Source: Hydrogenophaga sp. (GTDB taxonomy: Bacteria; Pseudomonadota; Gammaproteobacteria; Burkholderiales; Burkholderiaceae_C). From it: DNA of 7,432 bases. The stretch is from positions 1 through 7,432 of the forward strand of contig JAGXRS010000394.1 of assembly GCA_018335615.1 (NCBI GenBank), written 5' to 3'. Made by a program: the position numbers and the translations under genes. Of the stretch, positions 1 through 5,434 are shown piece by piece. The notes beneath the pieces are model-generated. The model saw only the letters and a program-made list of their open reading frames with translations, made no database searches and was not told the DNA's origin. The first letter of the stretch is position 1. Every line of letters begins with the position of its first letter.

Positions 1-1676
1 GCCAGCGCGCTGCGCGTGGCGGCGACCATGCGGTCGGCGTCCACGCGGGCTTCCACGAGCGCGCGGGCCTGCATGTCCTGCTGGGCGGTGGCAAAGCTGT
101 CCTGCAGCATGGCAGCGATCTGCTCGTCCGACAGGCCATAAGCGGGCTTCACGTCCACCCGAGCCTCCACGCCACTGCCCTGCTCTTTCGCCGTCACCGA
201 CAAAAGTCCATCGGCGTCCACCGTGAAGCTCACCCGAATGCGAGCAGCGCCGGCGGCCATGGGCGGGATGCCGCGCAGCACAAAGCGAGCCAGGCTGCGG
301 CAGTCGGCCACCAGATCGCGCTCGCCCTGCACCACATGCAGCGACAGCGCGGTCTGACCGTCCTGGTAGGTGGTGAAGTCCTGTGCCAGCGCGGTGGGAA
401 TGGGGCTGTTGCGCGGCACGATGCGCTCCACCAGGCCCCCCATGGTCTCGATGCCGAGCGACAGCGGGATCACGTCGAGCAGCAGGATGTCGCCGTCGCG
501 GCTGTTGCCCGCCAGGGCGTTGGCCTGGATCGCCGCACCCAGCGCCACCACTTCGTCGGGGTTGAGGTTGATCAGCGGCTCCTGACCAAAAAATTCGCCC
601 ACTGTTTGGCGAATGACTGGCATACGGGTTGAACCGCCCACCATCACCACGCCCTTGACCTCGTCCCTGCCCAATCCCGCGTCGCGCAACACCTTGCGCA
701 CGGCGGTCATGGTGCGGGCCGTGAGCGCGGCGGTGCAGGCCGCGAACTGTGCCGGTGTCACCGCCTGGCGAATGGTGCGACCCGCCAGTTGCGCCGAAAA
801 GACCACCTCACCAGCGGAACCGCCCACGTCGGTGAGGGCCTCCTTGCAGCGGCGCGCTTCAGCGTGCAGCGCTGCCCGCTCCGAAGGGTTGAGCGCGACG
901 TCCACGCCCTGCTCGGCGAGCACCCGCGCGCCCAGCGCCTGGTCATAGTCGTCGCCACCCAGCGCGGAGTCGCCACCGGTGGCCATTACCTCGAACACGC
1001 CCTGGGTGAGCCGCAGAATGGAAATATCGAAGGTGCCGCCGCCCAGGTCGTAGATCGCGTAGACGCCTTCAGCCGCGTTGTCCAGCCCGTAGGCAATGGC
1101 CGCCGCCGTGGGCTCGTTGATCAGGCGCAGCACGTTGATACCGGCCAGTTGGGCCGCGTCCTTCGTGGCCTGGCGCTGTGCGTCGTCGAAGTAAGCGGGC
1201 ACCGTGATGACCGCGCCATACAGCTCATCGTCAAAACTGTCTTCGGCACGAAAGCGTAGCGTGGCCAGGATCTCGGCGCTCACTTCCATGGGCGTCTTGC
1301 GCCCGGCCACCGTGTCCACCACGGCCATGCCGTTTTCGTCCAGCACGGTGTAGGGCAACCGGTCCACGTCGGCCACCTGCGCCCGCTGGCGCCCCATGAG
1401 GCGCTTGACCGAGCTGATGGTATTGCCGGGATCGCCCACCTGTGCGGCCAGCGCGTCATGACCGATTTGCCGGCCCGCGCCACCCTGGGCCGGATCGAGG
1501 TAACGCACCACACTGGGCAGGATCACGCGGCCATCGGCCGCTGGCAGGCACTCGGCGACGCCATGGCGCACGGCGGCCACCAGGGAATGGGTGGTGCCCA
1601 GGTCAATACCGACCGCCACCCTGCGCTGGTGGGGGTCGAGGGATTGGCCGGGCTCGGAAATCTGCAGAAGCGCCAT
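1..1676 (-). CDS. hscA: Fe-S cluster assembly chaperone HscA (Hsp70 family), 3' end beyond window
   Basis: This is the specialised Hsp70 ATPase that, with HscB, binds IscU and drives release of its Fe-S cluster to acceptor proteins in the cytoplasm. I translated the frame from the ATG to the window edge: 558 complete codons without a stop, against about 616-620 residues in the family, so about 60 C-terminal residues are missing. The start MALLQISEPG is characteristic of HscA. The phosphate-binding loop GIDLGTT is at residues 23-29, NEPTAAAIAYG and DLGGGTFDIS (210-219) follow, then VMVGGSTRMP and the interdomain linker LLLDVIPLSLG (about 398-408). The substrate-binding part contains GETMGG-like IETMGGLVER, QGERDLVADCRSLARF and VDADGLLSVTA. 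DnaK is excluded by the HscA-type N-terminus and by the neighbours. The 92-bp gap after hscB contains no consensus Shine-Dalgarno sequence, so translation may be modest. fdx is expected next, outside the window. Confidence 0.97.
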   Translation of the reverse strand, partial: MALLQISEPGQSLDPHQRRVAVGIDLGTTHSLVAAVRHGVAECLPAADGRVILPSVVRYLDPAQGGAGRQIGHDALAAQVGDPGNTISSVKRLMGRQRAQVADVDRLPYTVLDENGMAVVDTVAGRKTPMEVSAEILATLRFRAEDSFDDELYGAVITVPAYFDDAQRQATKDAAQLAGINVLRLINEPTAAAIAYGLDNAAEGVYAIYDLGGGTFDISILRLTQGVFEVMATGGDSALGGDDYDQALGARVLAEQGVDVALNPSERAALHAEARRCKEALTDVGGSAGEVVFSAQLAGRTIRQAVTPAQFAACTAALTARTMTAVRKVLRDAGLGRDEVKGVVMVGGSTRMPVIRQTVGEFFGQEPLINLNPDEVVALGAAIQANALAGNSRDGDILLLDVIPLSLGIETMGGLVERIVPRNSPIPTALAQDFTTYQDGQTALSLHVVQGERDLVADCRSLARFVLRGIPPMAAGAARIRVSFTVDADGLLSVTAKEQGSGVEARVDVKPAYGLSDEQIAAMLQDSFATAQQDMQARALVEARVDADRMVAATRSAL

Positions 1677-1713
1677 GTGGACTGATCGTGTTCTTGTGTG
1701 CGGAAATGGCAGC

Positions 1714-1736
1714 GCCAGGCCTGGCCCGGATCGGGC
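1714..1736. repeat. Palindrome and small hairpin in the hscB-hscA gap
   Basis: The 92-bp gap between hscB and hscA contains a perfect 12-bp palindrome, GCCAGGCCTGGC, at 1714-1725. It is partly overlapped by a second inverted repeat, GCCCG-GAT-CGGGC, at 1724-1736 (5-bp arms, 3-base loop). No T-run follows on the minus strand, so this is not a standard intrinsic terminator. It could fold in the mRNA as an mRNA-stability or processing element between the two chaperone genes, or it could be chance in GC-rich DNA. Confidence 0.45.
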
Positions 1737-1768
1737 GGACCCCTTCTCAACAGGGCTGCACGGAAATC

Positions 1769-2287
1769 TTATTGTCCCAGCTGATCGAGCCGGTTCTCGA
1801 CGTCGCGCGCAAAGCGCTCAACAAACATAAGGGCTCTGACCTGCTGCGCCAGCGCGGGGAAGTCGCGCCGCTCATCGGCCGTCTGCGCCAGCGCGTGCAG
1901 CATGCCGCGCCGCGTCAGCGCCACCTCGTCCGCCATGCGCTCCAGCGCGTCCACGCCAGACGCCTCTTCCAGATCCTCGCGCCACTGCATCTGCTGCATC
2001 AGAAAAGTGCCCGGCATGGCCGTGTTGTTCTCGGCCTGGATGGGCGCGCCGTTCAGTTCACACAGGTAGGCGGCGCGTTTGAGCGGGTCTTTCAGGCGCT
2101 GATAGGCCTCGTTGATGCGCACCGACCACTGCATGGCCTGCCGCTGCGCCTGCGCATCGGCGGTGGCAAAACGGTCTGGATGGGCTTCCCGTTGCAGGTC
2201 TTTCCAGCGGGTATCCAGCGCATCACGGTCCAGCGCGAATTGCGGCTTCAGGCCAAAAATCTCGAAATCACTGGATTGCAGGTTCAT
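1769..2287 (-). CDS. hscB: Fe-S cluster assembly co-chaperone HscB (J-domain protein)
   Basis: HscB delivers IscU to HscA and stimulates the HscA ATPase. The protein is 172 residues from the ATG (E. coli HscB is 171). The N-terminal J domain covers about residues 1-75, with the catalytic HPD triad at 36-38 followed by RF, and the helix IV-type stretch INEAYQRLKDPLKRAAYLCEL. The C-terminal three-helix part (about 90-172) carries L96, M97, M100 and F155, which line up by eye with the IscU-contacting hydrophobic patch of E. coli HscB. The ATG at 2287 fits the family start (MNLQSSDFEIFGL). An in-frame TTG two codons upstream (2293) is possible but adds nothing recognisable. Neither start has a clear Shine-Dalgarno sequence. 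General DnaJ is excluded: there is no Gly/Phe region and no zinc-finger domain. Confidence 0.97.
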   Translation of the reverse strand: MNLQSSDFEIFGLKPQFALDRDALDTRWKDLQREAHPDRFATADAQAQRQAMQWSVRINEAYQRLKDPLKRAAYLCELNGAPIQAENNTAMPGTFLMQQMQWREDLEEASGVDALERMADEVALTRRGMLHALAQTADERRDFPALAQQVRALMFVERFARDVENRLDQLGQ

Positions 2288-2400
2288 TGCCAAAGGAGAT
2301 CACAGGCCCATGACCGAAGAAGCGACGGATGGTGCGGTGACGGCACCCAGGGCAGCACGGAACCGGCGTTTCCGGGCTGCAGATAACGTCCTTTCCAGGG

Positions 2401-2410
2401 GTACGCGTAC
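2401..2410. repeat. Perfect 10-bp palindrome in the iscA-hscB gap
   Basis: GTACGCGTAC is a perfect palindrome 18 bp past the iscA stop in the 140-bp iscA-hscB gap. It contains an MluI-type ACGCGT core. No T-run follows, and no known operator is recognised. I see no other convincing element in this gap on the minus strand. Function unknown, and chance occurrence is plausible. Confidence 0.35.
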
Positions 2411-2427
2411 AACGCGGCGTGAGTGGA

Positions 2428-2751
2428 TCAAATCCTGAAGCTCTCGCCGCAGCCGCAGCGATCGCGTTCGTTGGGGTTGTTGAAGCGGAAGCCTTCATTG
2501 AGTCCCTCGCGCACGAAGTCGAGCTGTGTGCCGTCAATGTAGGCCAGGCTCTTCGGGTCCACCAGCACCTTCACGCCGTTGTCTTCAAACACCACGTCCT
2601 CGGGCGCAATCTCGTCAGCGTATTCGAGCTTGTAGGCCAGACCGGAGCAGCCGGTGGTTTTCACCCCCAGGCGCACGCCCACTCCCTTGCCACGCTTGGC
2701 AATGTAGCGGGTGACGTGCCGTGCGGCGGCTTCAGAAATCGAAATGGACAT
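2428..2751 (-). CDS. iscA: A-type Fe-S carrier protein IscA
   Basis: IscA is an A-type carrier that binds iron or an Fe-S cluster and passes clusters to target proteins, especially for [4Fe-4S] maturation. The protein has 107 residues, the same as E. coli IscA. The three cluster-ligand cysteines are present at the classical positions: C35 in TTGCSG, and C99 and C101 in the C-terminal CGCGESF. The N-terminus MSISISEAAARHV and the segment VDPKSLAYIDGTQLDFVREGLNEGFRFNNPN are typical. ErpA and SufA share the fold, but the position directly after iscU and before hscB favours IscA. The start has no good Shine-Dalgarno sequence. The 132-bp gap upstream, towards iscU, holds only short inverted repeats such as TCGATCGA (2788-2795), and no gene. 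Confidence 0.97.
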   Translation of the reverse strand: MSISISEAAARHVTRYIAKRGKGVGVRLGVKTTGCSGLAYKLEYADEIAPEDVVFEDNGVKVLVDPKSLAYIDGTQLDFVREGLNEGFRFNNPNERDRCGCGESFRI

Positions 2752-2883
2752 GTCGTTCTATTGGTTGCGTCGGAGCGAAATCGCGGCTCGATCGATACCG
2801 CCGGCATTCCGCCCCTCGTCAAGCGCGGCACGGGCTACCGGCGAAGCCCCACGAAGGGAAAAACGCGAAGCGGCGCAGGCGGT

Positions 2884-3270
2884 TCAGTTCAGATGCTTCT
2901 TGCGGTAATCGTCCACAGCCGCCTTGATGGCGTCTTCGGCCAAGATGGAGCAGTGAATTTTCACCGGCGGCAAGGCCAGCTCTTCGGCGATCTCGCTGTT
3001 CTTGAGGGCAGCCGCCTCGTCCAGCGTCTTGCCCTTGACCCACTCGGTCACCAGCGAGCTTGATGCAATCGCCGAGCCACAGCCGTAGGTCTTGAAACGT
3101 GCGTCCTCGATCACGCCCGTGGTCGGGTTCACCTTGATCTGCAGTTTCATCACGTCACCACAGGCCGGCGCGCCGACCATGCCCGTGCCCACGGACTCGT
3201 CGCCCTTGTCGAACGAGCCCACGTTGCGGGGGTTTTCGTAGTGGTCCACCACTTTTTCCGAGTAAGCCAT
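2884..3270 (-). CDS. iscU: Fe-S cluster assembly scaffold protein IscU
   Basis: IscU is the scaffold on which IscS-derived sulfur and iron are assembled into a [2Fe-2S] cluster, later released by HscB/HscA. The 128-residue protein carries the ligand cysteines C37 (PACGD, with D39), C64 (TYGCGSA) and C107 (KIHCSIL). The HscA recognition motif LPPVK is at 100-104. Compared with E. coli IscU there is one extra residue in the loop NPTTGVIED, which shifts the last two cysteines by one; all ligands remain. The ATG at 3270 is chosen because it gives the family start MAYSEKVVDHYENPRNVGSF and is preceded by AAGGAG at 6 bases. Longer in-frame extensions upstream run into the end of iscS and are not homologous. 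The gene lies 37 bp after iscS. Confidence 0.98.
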   Translation of the reverse strand: MAYSEKVVDHYENPRNVGSFDKGDESVGTGMVGAPACGDVMKLQIKVNPTTGVIEDARFKTYGCGSAIASSSLVTEWVKGKTLDEAAALKNSEIAEELALPPVKIHCSILAEDAIKAAVDDYRKKHLN

Positions 3271-3276
3271 GTCTTT

Positions 3277-3282
3277 CTCCTT
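3277..3282 (-). promoter_or_regulatory. Strong ribosome binding site of iscU
   Basis: On the minus strand AAGGAG stands 6 bases before the iscU ATG, in the 37-bp iscS-iscU gap. It fixes the iscU start at 3270 rather than at any upstream codon. It is one of only two consensus Shine-Dalgarno sequences in the operon, which would suit a scaffold needed in good amount. Confidence 0.85.
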
Positions 3283-3307
3283 CAATACAAATCGGTGCAA
3301 GACGTCT

Positions 3308-4525
3308 TCAGTGCGCGGCCCACTGGATGGTCGACAGGTCGATGCCATCCTTGAACATCTCCCACAGGGGCGAGAGCTCGCGCAGCTTGGCGACGTTTTC
3401 CTTGATGGTCGCAATCGCGTAGTCCACCTCTTCTTCGGTCGTCCAGCGCCCGATGGTCATGCGCAGGCTGCTGTGGGCCAGTTCATCACTGCGGCCCAGG
3501 GCGCGCAGCACGTAACTGGGCTCCAGGCTGGCCGAGGTGCAGGCCGATCCCGACGACACCGCCAGACCCTTGATGCCCATGATCAACGACTCGCCTTCGA
3601 CGTAGTTGAAGCTCATGTTCAGGTTGTGCGGCACGCGCTGGGTTTCGTGGCCGTTGATGAACACCTCTTCAACGTCCTTCAGGCCGGCGAGCATGCGGTC
3701 GTGCAGGGCGCGGATGCGCACGTTCTCGGCGTGCATCTCTTCCTTGGCGATGCGGTACGCCTCGCCCATGCCCACGCACTGGTGCGTGGGCAGCGTGCCT
3801 GAGCGCATGCCGCGCTCGTGACCGCCGCCGTGCATCTGCGCTTCGATGCGCACCCGGGGTTTGCGGCGCACATACAGCGCACCGATGCCTTTCGGCCCGT
3901 AGGTCTTGTGCGAGGTGAGGCTCATCAGGTCGACCGGCAGTGTCTTCAGGTCCACGTCCACCCGGCCGGTGGCCTGGGCCGCGTCCACATGGAAGATCAC
4001 ACCTTTTTCGCGGCAGATCGCGCCGATGGCGGCGATGTCCTGGATGACGCCGATCTCGTTGTTCACGAACATGACCGAGGCCAGGATGGTGTCGGGGCGG
4101 ATCGCGGCCTTGAACACGTCGAGGTTCAGCAAGCCGTCGGCCTGCACGTCGAGGTAAGTCACCTCGAAGCCCTGCCGCTCCAGTTCACGCATGGTGTCCA
4201 GCACGGCCTTGTGCTCGGTCTTCACCGTGATCAGGTGCTTGCCCTTGGTCTTGTAGAAATGTGCCGCACCTTTCAGGGCGAGGTTGTTGGATTCGGTGGC
4301 GCCACTGGTCCAGACGATCTCGCGTGGATCGGCACCGATCAGGTCGGCCACCTGCTCGCGGGCCGTTTCCACGGCTTTCTCTGCTTCCCAACCCCAAGCG
4401 TGGCTGCGCGAAGCCGGGTTGCCGAAATGCTCGCGCAACCAGGGGATCATGGCGTCGACCACCCGCGGATCGCAGGGATTGGTGGCGCTGTAGTCCATGT
4501 AGATAGGGAAGTGGGGCGTTGTCAT
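3308..4525 (-). CDS. iscS: Cysteine desulfurase IscS
   Basis: IscS is a PLP-dependent class V aminotransferase-fold enzyme. It converts L-cysteine to L-alanine and passes the persulfide sulfur to IscU and to other sulfur acceptors. The protein is 405 residues from the ATG (E. coli IscS is 404). Visible key residues are H105 in KTEHKAV, D181 and Q184 in HVDAAQATG, the PLP-binding lysine K207 in SLTSHKTYGPKG, and the catalytic cysteine C329 in SSGSACTSASLEPSYVL. The C-terminal tail PLWEMFKDGIDLSTIQWAAH corresponds to the IscU-docking tail of the E. coli enzyme. The ATG at 4525 gives the family start (MTTPHFPIYMDYSATNP). A GTG at 4594 would add 23 unrelated residues. No strong Shine-Dalgarno sequence precedes the ATG; CCGGA is the nearest weak match. 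The 118-bp gap separates it from iscR. NifS and SufS are excluded by the length, the active-site loop and the operon. Confidence 0.98.
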   Translation of the reverse strand: MTTPHFPIYMDYSATNPCDPRVVDAMIPWLREHFGNPASRSHAWGWEAEKAVETAREQVADLIGADPREIVWTSGATESNNLALKGAAHFYKTKGKHLITVKTEHKAVLDTMRELERQGFEVTYLDVQADGLLNLDVFKAAIRPDTILASVMFVNNEIGVIQDIAAIGAICREKGVIFHVDAAQATGRVDVDLKTLPVDLMSLTSHKTYGPKGIGALYVRRKPRVRIEAQMHGGGHERGMRSGTLPTHQCVGMGEAYRIAKEEMHAENVRIRALHDRMLAGLKDVEEVFINGHETQRVPHNLNMSFNYVEGESLIMGIKGLAVSSGSACTSASLEPSYVLRALGRSDELAHSSLRMTIGRWTTEEEVDYAIATIKENVAKLRELSPLWEMFKDGIDLSTIQWAAH

Positions 4526-4596
4526 GGCTGGCTGTGTCCGGGCTGGCGTTGCAATGGGTTCGAATGTGGTGGTCGGTCGAAGGCTGGCTGGCACCC

Positions 4597-4609
4597 GGCT
4601 TGAGAAGCC
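4597..4609 (-). repeat. Small hairpin in the iscR-iscS gap
   Basis: On the minus strand GGCTT-CTC-AAGCC can form a 5-bp stem with a 3-base loop about 35 bases after the iscR stop. The same 118-bp gap carries a direct repeat, CAGCCAGCC on the minus strand, at 4526-4534 (touching the iscS start codon) and 4582-4590. In E. coli the iscR-iscS gap is where the sRNA RyhB acts and separates iscR mRNA fate from the rest. Whether this gap does anything similar is inference. Confidence 0.35.
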
Positions 4610-4643
4610 CGCTGTGCGGCTCCACCCCCGTCATCGGCGACCC

Positions 4644-5177
4644 TTACTTGGAAAAGGCGGCTCCCAGAGCGAAGACCGAATTGGGTGCATTCACCCGAAT
4701 CGGCTTGACCACCGAGGGACTGGAGATGGCGCGTTTGATCATGGGCGCGTTCTCCACGACCATGCCTTTGGCCAGCTGCTCGTCCACCAGGGACTGCAAG
4801 GATACCGAGTCGAGGAAGTCCACCATCTTGGCATTCAGCGCAGCCCACAGTTCGTGGGTCATGCAGCGGTTGCCCTCGCCCAGGCAGTTTTCCTTGCCGC
4901 CGCACTGGGTGGCGTCGATCGGCTCGTCCACCGAAACGATGATGTCGGCAACCGTGATTTCGCTGGCTTTGCGACCGAGCGTGTAGCCGCCACCGGGGCC
5001 GCGGGTGGATTCCACCAGCTCGTGGCGACGCAGCTTGCCGAACAACTGCTCCAGGTAAGAGAGCGAAATCTGCTGACGCTGGCTGATCGCAGCCAGCGTG
5101 ACGGGGCCGTTGTTCTGGCGCAGCGCCAGGTCGATCATGGCAGTGACCGCAAAGCGGCCTTTTGTCGTGAGGCGCAT
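4644..5177 (-). CDS. iscR: Fe-S-sensing transcriptional regulator IscR (Rrf2 family)
   Basis: IscR is a [2Fe-2S] winged-helix regulator. In its cluster-bound form it represses the isc operon, and in other proteobacteria its apo form still controls further promoters such as suf. The 177-residue protein begins MRLTTKGRFAVTAMIDLAL, with the recognition-helix segment ISLSYLEQLFGKLRR (E43 at the position that discriminates operator types in E. coli) and the wing RGPGGGYTLGR. Cluster ligands are C92, C98 and C105, with H108 as the probable fourth ligand. The cysteine spacing is CX5CX6C, one residue longer than in E. coli (CX5CX5C). The C-terminal tail after about residue 135 is about 15 residues longer than in E. 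coli and of different sequence. The ATG at 5177 is preceded by AAGGAG at 7 bases; an in-frame TTG at 5183 would place the start almost on that site. First gene of the operon. Confidence 0.98.
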   Translation of the reverse strand: MRLTTKGRFAVTAMIDLALRQNNGPVTLAAISQRQQISLSYLEQLFGKLRRHELVESTRGPGGGYTLGRKASEITVADIIVSVDEPIDATQCGGKENCLGEGNRCMTHELWAALNAKMVDFLDSVSLQSLVDEQLAKGMVVENAPMIKRAISSPSVVKPIRVNAPNSVFALGAAFSK

Positions 5178-5184
5178 TTTCAAG

Positions 5185-5190
5185 CTCCTT
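5185..5190 (-). promoter_or_regulatory. Ribosome binding site of iscR
   Basis: AAGGAG on the minus strand lies 7 bases before the ATG at 5177. It decides between this ATG and the TTG at 5183, which would be only one base from the site and so too close. Confidence 0.85.
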
Positions 5191-5292
5191 AATGTTGGCT
5201 TGACTGTCTTGGGATGGCGCCACCGGGTGCAAACCCGCTGGAACCTCTTGCTCCGCTCCCCCGCCCTTTATCTGGGCCGATGCATCGAAGGC

Positions 5293-5317
5293 TTTCCCGA
5301 CTGTTTTCGTCGAGTAT
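5293..5317 (-). promoter_or_regulatory. Predicted type-1 IscR operator upstream of iscR
   Basis: Read on the minus strand, the 25 bp run ATA-CTC-GAC-G-AAAAC-AGTC-GGG-AAA. Compared with the known E. coli type-1 consensus as I recall it (ATASYYGACT, RWWWY, AGTCRRSTAT), 22 of 25 positions agree. The mismatches are G for T after GAC and the last TAT read as AAA. The two half-sites GAC and AGTC keep their spacing. The site lies 116 bp before the iscR ATG and overlaps a -10 element, as expected for autorepression by holo-IscR. No binding data are available here, so the assignment rests on pattern and context. Confidence 0.75.
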
Positions 5318-5323
5318 ATAACA
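5315..5323 (-). promoter_or_regulatory. Extended -10 promoter element overlapping the IscR operator
   Basis: The minus strand reads TGT-TATATA, a TGn extended -10 motif (alternatively TATACT at 5313-5318). No -35 hexamer is recognisable 16-18 bp upstream, which is often the case for extended -10 promoters. Transcription would start near 5303-5308, giving a leader of about 130 bases. The overlap with the predicted IscR operator makes this the element most directly open to repression. Confidence 0.5.
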
Positions 5324-5344
5324 AAACCTACTGATTTGCTCGGC

Positions 5345-5373
5345 ATTGTACGGCGCGAAGACCAGTTTGTCCA
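5345..5373 (-). promoter_or_regulatory. Sigma70-like promoter upstream of iscR
   Basis: On the minus strand TGGACA (5368-5373, 5 of 6 to TTGACA) and TACAAT (5345-5350, 5 of 6 to TATAAT) are separated by exactly 17 bp. The predicted start is near 5337-5339, so the IscR operator would lie at about +20 to +45, where it could act as a roadblock or serve the second promoter instead. Which of the two candidate promoters is used cannot be told from sequence. Confidence 0.55.
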
Positions 5374-5380
5374 AGACAAA
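5366..5380. repeat. Inverted repeat over the -35 element
   Basis: TTTGTC-CAA-GACAAA is a perfect inverted repeat with 6-bp arms and a 3-base centre. It covers the candidate -35 hexamer TGGACA. The position suits an operator for a second dimeric regulator, but no known consensus is recognised and chance is possible. Confidence 0.4.
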
Positions 5381-5434
5381 TGCGTTTATTTCCTCGATAT
5401 CGTTTCTCAACAGCGTGCGGCTGCAGCTGCCTTT

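Noticed and set aside
1..1676. Possible frameshift or pseudogene in hscA
   Set aside because: Codon-by-codon reading from the ATG to the window edge is open and keeps every Hsp70 motif in one frame; it simply lacks its end because the window stops.
1442..2386. Long plus-strand open frame of 314 codons opposite hscA and hscB
   Set aside because: Antisense shadow in GC-rich coding DNA. The minus-strand frames give clear HscA and HscB with intact motifs.
3271..3414. Upstream in-frame start that would extend IscU to 176 residues
   Set aside because: It overlaps the 3' end of iscS and the added residues are not IscU-like; AAGGAG at 3277-3282 supports the ATG at 3270.
4526..4594. GTG start giving IscS a 23-residue N-terminal extension
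   Set aside because: The extension is unlike IscS N-termini and lies in the intergenic gap; the ATG at 4525 reproduces the family start.
3818..4603. Long plus-strand open frame of 261 codons opposite iscS
   Set aside because: Antisense shadow; its His/Val/Asp-rich composition mirrors the iscS codons, and it has no start signal.
5189..5410. 73-codon minus-strand frame between uvrB and iscR starting with TTG
   Set aside because: It runs through both promoter candidates and the IscR operator, lacks a Shine-Dalgarno sequence, and turns into low-complexity Gly/Ser/Arg sequence. No family is recognised.
5405..5434. Possible intrinsic terminator after uvrB (GGCAGCTGCAGCC)
   Set aside because: The stem would be only 3 bp, or two overlapping short palindromes, and no T-run follows on the minus strand.
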